Origin: Corallochytrium limacisporum | Taxonomy: Eukaryota; Opisthokonta | Assembly: GCA_002811645.1 (NCBI GenBank) | Contig: PDIP01000032.1 | Span: forward strand, 1 to 37,990 | Direction of reading: 5' to 3' | Length of the DNA: 37,990 nt | Shown here: in pieces, positions 9,418 through 19,522 of the stretch | Layout: the number at the start of each line of letters is the position of its first letter | Numbering within the stretch: the stretch's first letter is position 1 | Notes under the pieces: generated by a model | What the model was told of the DNA's origin: nothing | Databases searched by the model: none | What the model saw: only the letters and a program-made list of their open reading frames with translations | Program-made: the position numbers and the translations under genes

Positions 9418-9605
9418 ACCACCCAAATCTGGATGTAAAGAAGCAAGTCACCACATCACGTAAGTCTATCATGCACACACTGAATATAACACAAGTTCAT
9501 GTCTCGAAAACCACGCAGATTCATTACACAAATCACCTGTTCGATCTCCAATCTCCAATGATAGTGTTTGTCGCCTTACATGATACAATGATACAAAGTT
9601 GTTTC
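9418..9605. other. Short convergent spacer, eRF3/MFS
   Basis: These 188 bp separate the stop codons of two converging genes and must hold both 3' ends. The stretch is AT-rich with TGATACAATGATACAA near 9580. No separate feature is visible. Confidence 0.5.
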
Positions 9606-11513
9606 TTAGTTTTGGCTATTTTGTCCGTTGTTTAAGGGAACGAAGGTCGGCCGTCCCAGGAAATACCGCGTCCGGAATAACAGGGTGACCGGAGCTGCCA
9701 ACGCAAGCATGCTCAAGAACAGGAGCAAGAGATTGACCGCCTTTACGCTTCCTCCACCCATATTACGCATATACCACGTGAATATGTACTGCGTCGCGTT
9801 CATACACGACGCAAGGAAGATGATTATTCCGTATATAACTCCATAGTTGGAGTAGCCAAAGATTTTGGCTGTGTAATCTGCCATGACCGTGTACAACAGC
9901 GGGCGCATGAGACTGATAACGGCAAGAGCCAGAAGAGTTGCCCAAGTTTGTGGGATAACGATGAGAATGCCAAAAGTCACGCCCATACTCCAGCAAACCA
10001 GCAGCGAGTTGATCAGACCTGCGTGGTCCAGCAGCATGCCTACGGGATAGGTGGCAATCAGCCCCGCAGCCGCTAATATTAGTGCAAAGTTTCTGGCCAA
10101 GCTGTCCGCCAGTTCCGGTTGATCCGGTAGCAGCGCCATCATTTGGTCCGCGACAGTGTCAATGAAGAAGTTGATACGCAGCATAAACGTACCGAGGAAC
10201 AGAGCACCGAGCCAGAATTCCGCGTACCTAGTCATTTTTGTGGCCGGCAGGTGATGAACGACCATGCTGTATGCTCGTTCTGCCTTGTCCCTGATGAAGT
10301 GGTGCGCTTGCTCCCCATGCTGCTGTTGTTTGGCGGGACCGTTGTCCGCCAAATTGCCGTTGCTGGCATTGATATCCCCCGCGCTGCTCTCGGTCGGGAT
10401 CTGTCTAGACATGTCTCCAAGCAAAGGCTGCCGCTCACCCGCACGCTCAGCTTCGATTTCACGAGCCATCTGTTCAAGTGCTTCTTCCTCAGTGATGAGC
10501 AATCCGTTTCCGGTCTCGACGTGTCCTACCGGGTCCATGTTGCGACGCGTCTCGAGAGCGGTGAGTGATGCCTGGGAGGCAATCTGTGAATCCGGGAAAG
10601 TAATCGCTGCACTGACAGCAATAAACCCAGGTACCAGCACAGCGTACCCAATGAAGATCCAACTCAGCTCCAGGTCCAAATGGACGGCAAGGAGATCAAA
10701 AATCCAGAACATACAGCTGCCGACGTCGAAAGAACTCGTGCAGATGGCGAGTACCAGGCCACTGCGACTCGGTACGAGATTGCTAAAGTGCAGCAGAGTG
10801 ATAAAGATAGTCGGTCCACCCACTGCAATGAGCAAGAATCCTTCGATGAAGAGATCGACTCGGATCATCAGACTGATGCCGAAGAGAACACACCCCGCTG
10901 CGAGCAGCCCACTACCAATTATGGCCACCGCACGCGGACCAAGGCGATCCATGAGGTACCCAAATGGCAGTGTAAAGGCATTCTTGGCAGTAGTGGCGAG
11001 CATGAACATGAGATCAAGCTGCAATAATTGTGCTTTGCAAACATCCGGTCCACTCTCGCTGTTGTCATTGTCTACTTCCTGTGAGTCGTCGCAGAGCCAG
11101 TGGTATACCCCCGCGTCCAACAGAGCTGGCTTCAAACTGGAGAATCCAAAGACCAGGCCCGTACTCAGCACAGGAATGATAGCAGCACAGAACAGCAGGA
11201 AATTCCGACGGTTCTTGGTAATGTATGTGGGCACCGGACCGGTATGCGGCGGAGGATGATAGTTTGCGATACCCGTCTCACTGGCTGAGCGCATAAATCT
11301 CTGGGAACTCTCATCGACTTCGCTATGCGCTGTTGAGCAACCAGAGTCCCGACTCACATAGCTTGTTGCTGATGAACGACTGGCAGCAGAGCTGCCGCGA
11401 AGTGACGCCCGCAAGGCACTGATGCGGGCAGTCGGCTCCGGCCGGGCCGCCACATCACCCCGCAGTGGCGTTGTTTCGTTCACTGCACTAGTTGAAGGGT
11501 TCGATGAAGACAT
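9606..11513 (-). CDS. MFS transporter, SLC43/Fmp42-like
   Basis: This is a 635-residue polytopic membrane protein of the major facilitator superfamily. After about 95 Ser/Thr-rich residues come hydrophobic helices in two groups of six. The inter-helix 2/3 signature GYLMDRLGPRA (about residue 186) is clear. The text around FSNLVPSRSGLVLAICTSSFDVGS resembles SLC43 amino-acid facilitators and fungal Fmp42-type carriers. The central cytosolic loop (about residues 310-425) is long and hydrophilic, and contains ERQPLL, which fits the acidic dileucine [DE]xxxL[LI] sorting pattern. A vacuolar or lysosome-like location is therefore possible but unproven. Neutral amino acids are the family's typical substrate; nothing here fixes the substrate. 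The ATG is at 11511-11513. Membership of MFS is sure, subfamily less so. Confidence 0.8.
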   Translation of the reverse strand: MSSSNPSTSAVNETTPLRGDVAARPEPTARISALRASLRGSSAASRSSATSYVSRDSGCSTAHSEVDESSQRFMRSASETGIANYHPPPHTGPVPTYITKNRRNFLLFCAAIIPVLSTGLVFGFSSLKPALLDAGVYHWLCDDSQEVDNDNSESGPDVCKAQLLQLDLMFMLATTAKNAFTLPFGYLMDRLGPRAVAIIGSGLLAAGCVLFGISLMIRVDLFIEGFLLIAVGGPTIFITLLHFSNLVPSRSGLVLAICTSSFDVGSCMFWIFDLLAVHLDLELSWIFIGYAVLVPGFIAVSAAITFPDSQIASQASLTALETRRNMDPVGHVETGNGLLITEEEALEQMAREIEAERAGERQPLLGDMSRQIPTESSAGDINASNGNLADNGPAKQQQHGEQAHHFIRDKAERAYSMVVHHLPATKMTRYAEFWLGALFLGTFMLRINFFIDTVADQMMALLPDQPELADSLARNFALILAAAGLIATYPVGMLLDHAGLINSLLVCWSMGVTFGILIVIPQTWATLLALAVISLMRPLLYTVMADYTAKIFGYSNYGVIYGIIIFLASCMNATQYIFTWYMRNMGGGSVKAVNLLLLFLSMLALAAPVTLLFRTRYFLGRPTFVPLNNGQNSQN

Positions 11514-11864
11514 GAGTGGTGGGTTTGTTGCTTAGAACTATCAGCAGGTATTTCGTTTTCCGATTTAGTCCATTTCTCTATTTCGTGGTAAGTTCTTTCT
11601 CTCATGCAATACCTATTAGCAATAGATGGTCCGCAATGGCGTGCTTCCAAGAACAACTAGTTTCCTTTTTCAACCTGAACAACGGTATCCAATTCGTACT
11701 CACATTCCAAGGTCCTTTTCGAAGAAACCGCACACACAGCTGATACGTACATCACGCACCATCTGTTACTTTACAACTGCCTTTCCTTGCCGCCTCGAAG
11801 GTGATATCGTACGCCCACAGCTCTGTGTGCGCAAGTGTACTTGCATGTTGCGTGCAAGCAAGTC

Positions 11865-11884
11865 CTGTGTGTGTGTGTGTGTGT
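11865..11884. repeat. (TG)n microsatellite
   Basis: Ten consecutive TG units lie in the 5' flank of the MFS gene. Confidence 0.85.
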
Positions 11885-12180
11885 CCCCTGGTGGTGTTTT
11901 GTGCGCGCTCTAAACTTGGTGTGCCACCACCGATCGGCGACTGGAGTTCCTCCCGTTCGGACACAATCGAAACACCTGTGCCCCGGTTACCCACCATTCC
12001 TGCCCCGAGGCCCGCCCTCTTCCCAACACACCTGCCTCCCACTTGCCCCCAAGAAACTCCAACCCTCGGGGCCGTCGATCCTCTCGCTCGGAGCCCGGGC
12101 CCCTCCCTGTCACCCGGGGCAAACCGACACCACCAGCTCACCCATTGCGCGGTCCTCCGTCTGTCGTGCGGATTGATTGC

Positions 12181-12308
12181 TCTCTCACTCTCTCTCTCAC
12201 TCTCTCTCACTCTCTCTCTAACCCTCTCTCACTCTCTCTCACTCTCTCTCACTCTCTCTCTAACCCTCTCTCACTCTCTCTCACTCTCTCTCACTCTCTC
12301 TCTAACCC
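12181..12308. repeat. 42-bp GAGA-type minisatellite
   Basis: The motif TAACCC recurs at 12219, 12261 and 12303, exactly 42 bp apart. The two complete units are identical. Each unit is TAACCCTCTCTC followed by three copies of the 10-mer ACTCTCTCTC. The preceding bases (12181-12218) are the same 10-mer pattern, less regular. On the MFS coding strand the array reads as (GAGAGAGAGT)n with GGGTTA punctuation, about 670-795 bp before the MFS ATG. Confidence 0.9.
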
Positions 12309-12463
12309 CTCTCTGCCTCTGTCTCTGGCGGAGTTTTCACCGTTTTCTTTTTTCCTTTTTTCCTTTTTTTTTCTTTTTTTTGGTGGGCTGTTGGCTCTCT
12401 ATGCATTTTGGGCTCTAGGTTTTCCTCCAGTGGGCTAGGCTCTCGGCCCTGAGTAGGGGAGAT

Positions 12464-12475
12464 CCCCCTCGGTGG
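12464..12475. repeat. CCGGTGGGG-type element, copy 4 (degenerate)
   Basis: CCCCCTCGGTGG after GAGAT keeps the GAGA-CCCCC and GGTGG parts of the family but lacks the trailing G run. Confidence 0.3.
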
Positions 12476-12490
12476 CGTGTGCAGTGTGTC

Positions 12491-12516
12491 ATCGGATCAC
12501 ATTTCAGAGATCCGAT
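12491..12516. repeat. 8-bp inverted repeat
   Basis: ATCGGATC (12491-12498) and GATCCGAT (12509-12516) are perfect inverted arms around a 10-nt spacer, about 490 bp past the RAPTOR stop. Confidence 0.6.
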
Positions 12517-13006
12517 CAAAGTATATCAATTACCTCCCTAAAAAACCCCACCACCGCCCACCCACCCACCTCAGCAGCACCACCCCGCGCACCATTTTGA
12601 CCCCGGCGACAGAAAACGAGGAGGAAATGAAAAAGCACAGGGGCGCGAGTGCGAGCGCGCGGTTTCCCTCTCTCTTTTTCCGAGTAAATTCTCGGGCAAG
12701 CGCAAACTTTTTTTTTTCTTTTTTTGCAATTAGCGAAGCCAGAATAAAAATAGGAGGGGGGGGGGGAAACTGCTGTACGGGGCACGAAATCGATGAAATA
12801 CGGCGACTTCCCTTTTGGACAAGGCGCATCCTTGTACCAGAGAGCAAGGGGGGGGGGGAGACACTGCGCAGCACCCAAATCACACGGTGGGTTCACCAAC
12901 AGGGGAATCAAAGCACCACGATGCAAGGTAAATAGCCAATTCAATTGTAAGTTGTGTTCTATTGTTCATTAGTACTAAGTTTTCGCCTACCATTTTCGTT
13001 TAAAAG

Positions 13007-16000
13007 CTAGGCTTTTCCTTTGCGCTGTACACCGTACAGCGAGACAATGCCATTGCCTGTACCGACGGCAAGGGTTACGGTCTCCGGATGGAACGCCAGG
13101 CTCCGAATGACCCCGAATCGCTGCTCAAGGTAGGCATCGTGATGCTTGATCACGTTCAAACGTTCGCCATTGAGCTGATGCACCAAGACACCTCGGTCCC
13201 GGGTGCCCAGAGCAAGCATGGGTCTAGTGCTGTGCATTGCCATGCACGTCACTGAACACTCAACTCTGAATCCCTCCAAAGCCCTGGTGCGATGGCGGAC
13301 GTCCCAAACGTTTACGAAGCCGGAGCGGTCAGCGGTTACAAGGGCGGATCCTTGTGGTTGATACGCTAGGCCAATGATCGGTGCCTCATGCTCGCCACGC
13401 ACAGTCCAGATCAGGTCCTCTCTCACCGAAGCGCGAGTGTCGTAGGTGCGCAGACTGCCGTCCGAAAAGCCAATGGTAATCACAGAGCCCAGGTCCGAAA
13501 GTTGGCACATTCTTGTCACATCGACATTCCCCGTGGTGAAGGCGTTCGGACCGACAACAGTCTCTGGCCCGTGGTGATCGCCGTGATAAGATTCGCTTCG
13601 GTACGGATCGCGGTGGTGGAGGAACGGATTCGACGTGTCGCTGATGTGTCTGTCACGATGGTGCGTAGTTAGCGGAGACGTGGGCGGCAGGCCATGGTGA
13701 TGGTGCCCATGGTGGGTTGAACGCAGGTTAACGGCATCCGTGCGTGTTGGGCCCCGGAAGACGGGCACGGAGCGGACCATGAGCTCCGTGCTGGCGTCCC
13801 AAATGACCATGTGGCTGGCACTACCGGCTGCCGCAATGTGACCCCTACGCTCGTCGCACACAAACTGAAAGCCGTTGAGGACATGGTGATGACGATGATG
13901 ATGCTGGGCATTGGCACCGCCGTGGTCCACATTCATGCTGTGGCCATGGTCGCCGAGGCCTGCGTGCGAGCTGGTGCCATAGTCTTGGAACGTAGCGTTG
14001 CCCGTAGCGTGGGGGTCGAACGTAGCATGCAGCGCCCGCCACGCTGTAACTAGGGGTAGGTGAGGTTGGGCTGCATCGTGCAGCGAGACTATTCCATTGC
14101 AGAAGCCAGTAACCACCAACGGACGCGCAAAATGACGATTGATGAGATTCAGACACGTCAGCTCTGGAGTGCCATTGCCGGCGGTTGGGGCCATGGATGC
14201 GTAGCTCAAGCGCTGCGTCGAACGTTGGCCACCGACAAAGTTGTCATCACCGGCCTTGTGGTCGAGCTTCAGACTGCCATCAGAGTCACGAGGTACGCTC
14301 GCTGAGGAGTCGGCTGACTGAATGCGCTGGCGTTTGCGTCCCAAAATCATTGCCTGCGTCACCTTGGGCACGACGGTTACTTTTTGCACGCGACTGCCAG
14401 TCTGGAAGTCCCATGCGCTCACGTTACCTCTCATGTCTCCTGTGTAGATTTGATTAAGATGGGCGTAGAACGTCAAATGGAACGGATGGATATCGAGCTG
14501 TAGGATTGCCTTCTGCCGACTGATCGGAAACCGGAATACCTCATTGTAGAAGTGATGAGGTAGGACCTTTGAGACTGTCTGGTCGTTCACATCGCCATTT
14601 CTCTGTTGCGGGGACTGCGCGAGGCCATTCGCTGGACTGACCGAGCGTGAGATACCACGACGCGCGCTTCTCTTTGTCGGTGTGACCGACGGACTCGCCT
14701 CCCGGGATGGAATGTCATCGAGAGCGGCGTTAAAACGTCGGCGTTGGTGCCTCTGTTGCCGAATCTGTTGATCTTTTTCTTCAAATTGACGTTCACGGAG
14801 ATCTCTTTCAATTCTGAATGTGAACCGATCACCGCGATCACCTAGGGACAGAGTGCGTCGGGTGCCATCGGTAAGTAGCAAGGGCAAGTAAATCATTTCC
14901 ACAGACCATTTGAAGAAATCGGACTCGACAGTGGCAGTGTGCTCGTGCTCGTGGTTGCCAGAGACATCGTCGTCCAAGACTGCAAAAGGATCATCCAGGT
15001 ATTGGGTCAGCACAGAGATGGAGCCAACAGTGGGATTGCCAGTTTCATCCGCTCCAGCACTCGGAACATGCTCCGAGGCATCATCAACACTGCCACTACT
15101 CTCTGTCCTTCCCCGGTCCCGAGACGATGTTGAATTTGACGCTTTCCTATTCGAGTTTTGGCCAGTGATGTAATCTGCTGCAGAACGAGCGAGAGCAGTC
15201 AACGACGTAGTGCTGCCAGTCCGCAGGAAGCTTGCCTTCTCTTCTGACTGTAGTGCACGTTTGGCAACCACTGATGCGGCTCCTACACCGCTCGTTTGCG
15301 AATGGGTAGCGGCCGCCAGACCGTGGATTCCCGTATGGGAACTGTTGCTGCGATTAAGGGTTCGAGGTGTGTTGCTGTCGCTGGTCCGATTGGCTCCCGA
15401 CACTGCAGTATCCTCACTGGTAGAACCGAGTCCCCTGGCAGGTGCATTGGCTACACGAGCCAGACGTGCGATGGCTGCACGCACCCGTCGGATGCAACGC
15501 TGAGCAATGCTTGCAACTTGAGGCACAGGGTCCATACTCAGGGTCTCAAGAGCGCGCCAAATTGTAACATACTGACTTCCTGTTCCCTGGGCGCTCAATC
15601 CGAGTGCAATAGAAGGGCCAGTGTCCCGCGCGGAGTTTGGAGCGGTCTGCGGATCCTGGTCGAGAATCTGCTGAGCCAAATCCTTTAGTGCAGTCGACGA
15701 CGCACCACCTCCAACACGGGGCCTGACTCCCGAACCACCAATCACCGCTGAGTAGGCGTTCCCGTGGTGTTTGTTCTCCGGAGACTGTCCCTCATAGGAT
15801 CCGCTGCTGGCATGCCGGCTACTGTTTACTTCGCTACGCCTTCCACCATCACCGTCACGGGTACTGCTGCGCCAAGAAACACTTCGCTCGTTCGGATAGG
15901 GTCTCGGTACCTCCTCACTTGCACGCATCATATCATGACGCAGTGATCCCTGCCGAGGGAGAGGCATAGGCACCTCCCGCATTTGTAGAAGAATACGGTT

Positions 16001-18823
16001 GTGATCTACTTCGTCACAGTGCAAGATGGTGGCCTTCATACGACTCTCATTGAAGTATGTGTATCGACTGAGAGCCACTGCCAATTCCCTGCGCACCAGT
16101 GGGCTGGCATCTTCAATGGAATTTGCAAACGCGAACGCAATAGCAGCCTCCGTATGCAAAACGCTGTCGCTACGATCCGAGATTCCCATATATGTTACCA
16201 GACAGAAGATGGCCGATGTTCTCGTTTCCGGGACGGGATGGCGATGTAAACGCAACAACACTTCATGCGCCACATTGCGCAACCCAATCTTGCGCATGGG
16301 ATCGCTACGGTCCCACAGTGTAGATATGAAGAGGCAGAGCCAGCGGATAAGTTGGGCTTTTTCCAGTAGCTCCTCCTTCGGGCGATCGACAATTTCCACT
16401 AGCATGTTCAGGCATGTAGGGAGCAGATTGAATCGCCGCAGATCGAAGCGGCTGTTTCCATGCTCATCAGCCTCGCCCGCAACAAGAGAAAGAATGAAAG
16501 CAGCTAACATTTGGGTCTGGGTCGAGTCCTCTGCTGTGTTCAAGACATCAATAAAGTAATCTAAACCATGATCCTTCACCAAATCATGCACGCAGCTGCG
16601 ATCCACAACCAAAATCTTGGCCCAAATGAACACCAGCACGGGCCTCAACTCTCTCTGCTTGCTCTGCAATAGTCGACTGACATAAGGGAAGATACCCACA
16701 GCCAGGGACTGGTTCACCGCCCAGGCACCCATATCTAGGAATCGGGCTAACAACTGCAATGCACGCAAACGGTGTACCGGAGACAAAAGGATTTGCAACA
16801 CGACAGGCAGCTGCATGGGCGGACTATGAACGTGTCCTCCTGCCTCCAGCCATGTCTGAAAGGCTGTCAACTGCTCCTCAAAGAAAGGCAGCGAGGTCTG
16901 CTGTGCCATCGGATGTGGTGCCTGGGGGGTCTTTTGCTTCGACGAGCCCGAGCCAAGTTTACCGTTCTTGTCCTTGTCCCTGTTTTTCTTGTCCTCCTCC
17001 TGCATAAGAGGCAGCTGTGCAATGCACAAATCGACTACATGGTCCCAAGCCTGCCACATCGGGTGGTTTGCAGTTGCAGGGATCTTGGGACTGCTTACAG
17101 GGTTGCATCCACAGGTCTTCATAATACGCTCAGCAAGAAGGTAGTTACGGAACAGCGAAGCAACCAACAGATCCTGGCGGAACAATCTCTGGAACGTCTT
17201 CAGATCCAAAACCGTCCAAGCAATTGTGTCCGTGACGGCCGTGAATACCCAATTGAGTTCGCCAAGTGGAGTTCTACGGTCATTTAGCTTACCAGGGATT
17301 TGATCGCTAAGCTCTGGCGTGAACTTGGGTAGCAATCGCGGTGCCACATCAATGGCGTGCCAGCGGAGAGCAGTTGCAATCGGAGTAGTCAAGCACGACG
17401 TGAATAGGTCAGCTGGCAGCTGAGGGTTAATAGGCAGAGTTTCACCCTTCTGACAAGCAGCCAACTGGATTGTGTCAAAGACTGGGCGTACGTGGCCAGC
17501 CATGTCACTCATATCCGGATTCTCCTCCCTCGGCGTCTGCGCATCCGGCACACTTCGGCCCGAACCTTCTCTAGAAGACTTCGACTTCTTGGACACGACT
17601 TCTGCTCGCTTCTGCTGCTCGTCCTGGAACATTTCGATGTGCACTTTCCGCTGCCGTGCAAAATTTTCGTACGCTTCAACAACTGTGCCCGCGTCGCTGC
17701 AGTCGTAGACATAGATCGAAGGTGATCCCATCCATGTCTGCAGATCGTAGACACTGAGAGGAATATACTGCGTATATGTCTTGTTAAAGACCCAAATTTC
17801 TCCGTTTACACTTGGTTTTGGCACTCCATGGCCATTGTAGTGGAGCAGAATACGATCCGATTTTGCATTCTTCCGCAAATGCAAACATGCCTTCTTGACA
17901 TCTTCCAAGGTTGGATCCAAGCATATCCGAGGTCTTGCTTGTGGTTGCCAGAGCTTGTACTGCATTTCCAGAGCCATGCCAATCTGTTCGAGTGCCTTTT
18001 GGCTGGGCATGGACATGGGATCAATCCAGCACTCCAGATGGGCGTCATCCTTGGCACGAATCATATCTGGAGGATCAACACCGATATTGAGGCACAGACA
18101 GAGAGCTAATCGAACTGTCTTGCCTCTTTCCAATCGCCACTGCACTAGTTCATTACATTCATCCTCGCCAGGGACCGTATGATCTGTACTTGGCGAATCC
18201 CTGGGACCGTGTGTCGAACCCTCTGCTGTCGGATCAAGTACCCCTCTTGTTTTCTTGTACTTTACTACGCTCTGAGGATCACCCAAAGTCATGTGCCTAC
18301 GTTGCCGAAACCATTCCACGGCTGGCTCCTTGTTCTTGTCCTTGTGGTCTTCGTACACTGCGCGTGGTGTATCAAGTTGGTCCTGCAGACCACTCTTCCG
18401 GCGGTCATCTGGTATCATGACGGCTCCTGGCCGCGTGCGCAATGCATACGTTGTGGATGGTGTGTTTTTCGTAGGATCATAAGCAGACTTCTTCTTCGGT
18501 GCAATAATGTCCGAATTGTCGCGAGTTAGCCGCCCATTGCTATTCCCTTCGTCCACATTGAATACTTGCTGTTTCGCCTGGGCATCTTCTGCCCTCTGCC
18601 GCGATGCTTGCTGTGCGGCCTGGAATTGGCGTTGTTCCTTTTCCCTATGTTGCTTATTCTGTTCAGCAGCAGCTTCAGCGCGCCTCTGTAAGTCAATGGA
18701 TCTCCTAGTCGGACCGCGGTCCCTGTTTGCCTGTACCGTCGACTTTCCCTGCACGTCGGCATTAGTCCCTCTGGCCTGCAGTTGTCGGTACGGATTACCC
18801 GTACTGAACCCGCGATCAGCCAT
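13007..18823 (-). CDS. RAPTOR: RAPTOR, TORC1 scaffold
   Basis: This 1938-residue protein is the TORC1 substrate-recruiting subunit (Kog1/Mip1/Raptor). The RNC caspase-like domain lies near residues 225-395. It contains HYNGHGVPKPSVNGEIWVFN and YIPLSVYDLQTWMGSPSIYV, both almost invariant in the family. Helical HEAT repeats follow at about 670-970 (SPVHRLRALQLLARFLDMGA). A C-terminal WD40 propeller fills about 1440-1938 (GFVNVWDVRHRTRALEGF). It is longer than human (1335) or budding-yeast (1557) proteins. The extra mass is a Gln/Arg-rich N-terminus, a Ser/Thr/Arg-rich linker (about 970-1440) and His-rich loops in the propeller. The ATG at 18821-18823 is used; the frame extends upstream only through a TTG. 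All 5.8 kb are without an intron. Confidence 0.95.
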   Translation of the reverse strand: MADRGFSTGNPYRQLQARGTNADVQGKSTVQANRDRGPTRRSIDLQRRAEAAAEQNKQHREKEQRQFQAAQQASRQRAEDAQAKQQVFNVDEGNSNGRLTRDNSDIIAPKKKSAYDPTKNTPSTTYALRTRPGAVMIPDDRRKSGLQDQLDTPRAVYEDHKDKNKEPAVEWFRQRRHMTLGDPQSVVKYKKTRGVLDPTAEGSTHGPRDSPSTDHTVPGEDECNELVQWRLERGKTVRLALCLCLNIGVDPPDMIRAKDDAHLECWIDPMSMPSQKALEQIGMALEMQYKLWQPQARPRICLDPTLEDVKKACLHLRKNAKSDRILLHYNGHGVPKPSVNGEIWVFNKTYTQYIPLSVYDLQTWMGSPSIYVYDCSDAGTVVEAYENFARQRKVHIEMFQDEQQKRAEVVSKKSKSSREGSGRSVPDAQTPREENPDMSDMAGHVRPVFDTIQLAACQKGETLPINPQLPADLFTSCLTTPIATALRWHAIDVAPRLLPKFTPELSDQIPGKLNDRRTPLGELNWVFTAVTDTIAWTVLDLKTFQRLFRQDLLVASLFRNYLLAERIMKTCGCNPVSSPKIPATANHPMWQAWDHVVDLCIAQLPLMQEEDKKNRDKDKNGKLGSGSSKQKTPQAPHPMAQQTSLPFFEEQLTAFQTWLEAGGHVHSPPMQLPVVLQILLSPVHRLRALQLLARFLDMGAWAVNQSLAVGIFPYVSRLLQSKQRELRPVLVFIWAKILVVDRSCVHDLVKDHGLDYFIDVLNTAEDSTQTQMLAAFILSLVAGEADEHGNSRFDLRRFNLLPTCLNMLVEIVDRPKEELLEKAQLIRWLCLFISTLWDRSDPMRKIGLRNVAHEVLLRLHRHPVPETRTSAIFCLVTYMGISDRSDSVLHTEAAIAFAFANSIEDASPLVRRELAVALSRYTYFNESRMKATILHCDEVDHNRILLQMREVPMPLPRQGSLRHDMMRASEEVPRPYPNERSVSWRSSTRDGDGGRRSEVNSSRHASSGSYEGQSPENKHHGNAYSAVIGGSGVRPRVGGGASSTALKDLAQQILDQDPQTAPNSARDTGPSIALGLSAQGTGSQYVTIWRALETLSMDPVPQVASIAQRCIRRVRAAIARLARVANAPARGLGSTSEDTAVSGANRTSDSNTPRTLNRSNSSHTGIHGLAAATHSQTSGVGAASVVAKRALQSEEKASFLRTGSTTSLTALARSAADYITGQNSNRKASNSTSSRDRGRTESSGSVDDASEHVPSAGADETGNPTVGSISVLTQYLDDPFAVLDDDVSGNHEHEHTATVESDFFKWSVEMIYLPLLLTDGTRRTLSLGDRGDRFTFRIERDLRERQFEEKDQQIRQQRHQRRRFNAALDDIPSREASPSVTPTKRSARRGISRSVSPANGLAQSPQQRNGDVNDQTVSKVLPHHFYNEVFRFPISRQKAILQLDIHPFHLTFYAHLNQIYTGDMRGNVSAWDFQTGSRVQKVTVVPKVTQAMILGRKRQRIQSADSSASVPRDSDGSLKLDHKAGDDNFVGGQRSTQRLSYASMAPTAGNGTPELTCLNLINRHFARPLVVTGFCNGIVSLHDAAQPHLPLVTAWRALHATFDPHATGNATFQDYGTSSHAGLGDHGHSMNVDHGGANAQHHHRHHHVLNGFQFVCDERRGHIAAAGSASHMVIWDASTELMVRSVPVFRGPTRTDAVNLRSTHHGHHHHGLPPTSPLTTHHRDRHISDTSNPFLHHRDPYRSESYHGDHHGPETVVGPNAFTTGNVDVTRMCQLSDLGSVITIGFSDGSLRTYDTRASVREDLIWTVRGEHEAPIIGLAYQPQGSALVTADRSGFVNVWDVRHRTRALEGFRVECSVTCMAMHSTRPMLALGTRDRGVLVHQLNGERLNVIKHHDAYLEQRFGVIRSLAFHPETVTLAVGTGNGIVSLYGVQRKGKA

Positions 18824-18975
18824 GGTTGTGGAATTTATCAATTACACTTTGACTTTGCCATCAACCTTCTAAGTCATATCTGACGTAGTCCTTTCAGTCA
18901 TATCCTGTGACTCTGCCACCACATGACGAAACTCTTTCCGTACTCCCGCCACCAGAAATACTTTGCTCATGAATA

Positions 18976-18994
18976 AGGTTATTCATTATAACCT
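18976..18994. promoter_or_regulatory. 7-bp inverted repeat upstream of RAPTOR
   Basis: AGGTTAT and ATAACCT are perfect arms around TCATT, 153 bp before the RAPTOR ATG. The repeat includes TTATAA, so it could be a core-promoter element or a dimeric-factor site. The evidence is positional only. Confidence 0.3.
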
Positions 18995-19522
18995 AATTCA
19001 AATTGACGGACAGAAGCAATATACACTCTATGACAGTGACTCTGATCTACCCCATCCAAACATACATCAACTGTCGCTCATACCATGCACTCGAGGAGAC
19101 CTGACGGTCTTTCCAGCCGGGCCCCGGTGGCCCATAATTGCCATCTGGCCATTGGTTCAGTACCGATACCCACCAGGCCATTGCCCCCCCCTTCCCTCTG
19201 TCAGACCCTCATCCCCTCACCCTCTCCCTGTGTCGCATTTTCTGCCTCTGTGAAACCCTACCACCACGTTCGGTTTCGGAAACTTCACCCCGACCTCAAG
19301 AACCCAAGGAAACCCTCCTATATCGGTATACACAGTTCGACACCCCCCCCCCTTCTCCCTATTTTTTGTTTAGGGGGGGGGGGTTCGTCCCTCTCCTGCC
19401 CTTTGCTCTCCCCTTCCCCAGTGAGCCGTTACACTGACAGTACTCTAACTTCCGCACTCACTCCCTTCCTGCTGTGCTCCTTGTGCCACAAGACCCGGTG
19501 CTTCCCGTCCGCTGCAGGAGAG

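Larger units (their letters stand above)
11514..13006. other. Spacer between RAPTOR 3' end and MFS 5' end
   Basis: The 1.49 kb should hold the MFS promoter (left side, read leftward) and the RAPTOR 3' flank. It includes a (TG)n run (11865-11884), a pyrimidine-rich minisatellite (12181-12308), T-runs (12348-12381, 12709-12725), a CCGGTGG copy (12464-12475), an 8-bp inverted repeat (12491-12516) and G-runs (about 12765, 12850). The several 100-200 codon frames are translations of these repeats (Leu/Ser or Arg/Glu runs) and are not credible genes. Confidence 0.6.

Noticed and set aside
9830-9845. CCGTATATA at about 9832, resembling the RPA2/EI24 motif
   Set aside because: It lies within the MFS coding sequence and encodes conserved membrane-helix residues.
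10264-11259. 331-codon plus-strand frame opposite the MFS gene
   Set aside because: It lies wholly antisense to a well-supported membrane protein gene and has the Ser/Arg/Pro-rich composition of a shadow frame.
12219-12308. Telomere repeat array
   Set aside because: TAACCC occurs only once per 42 bp inside a CTCTCT minisatellite flanked by genes, not as a continuous array.
11801-12438. 205- and 131-codon plus-strand frames over the minisatellite
   Set aside because: They are Leu/Ser repeats produced by translating CTCTCT tracts, with overlapping frames of the same kind.
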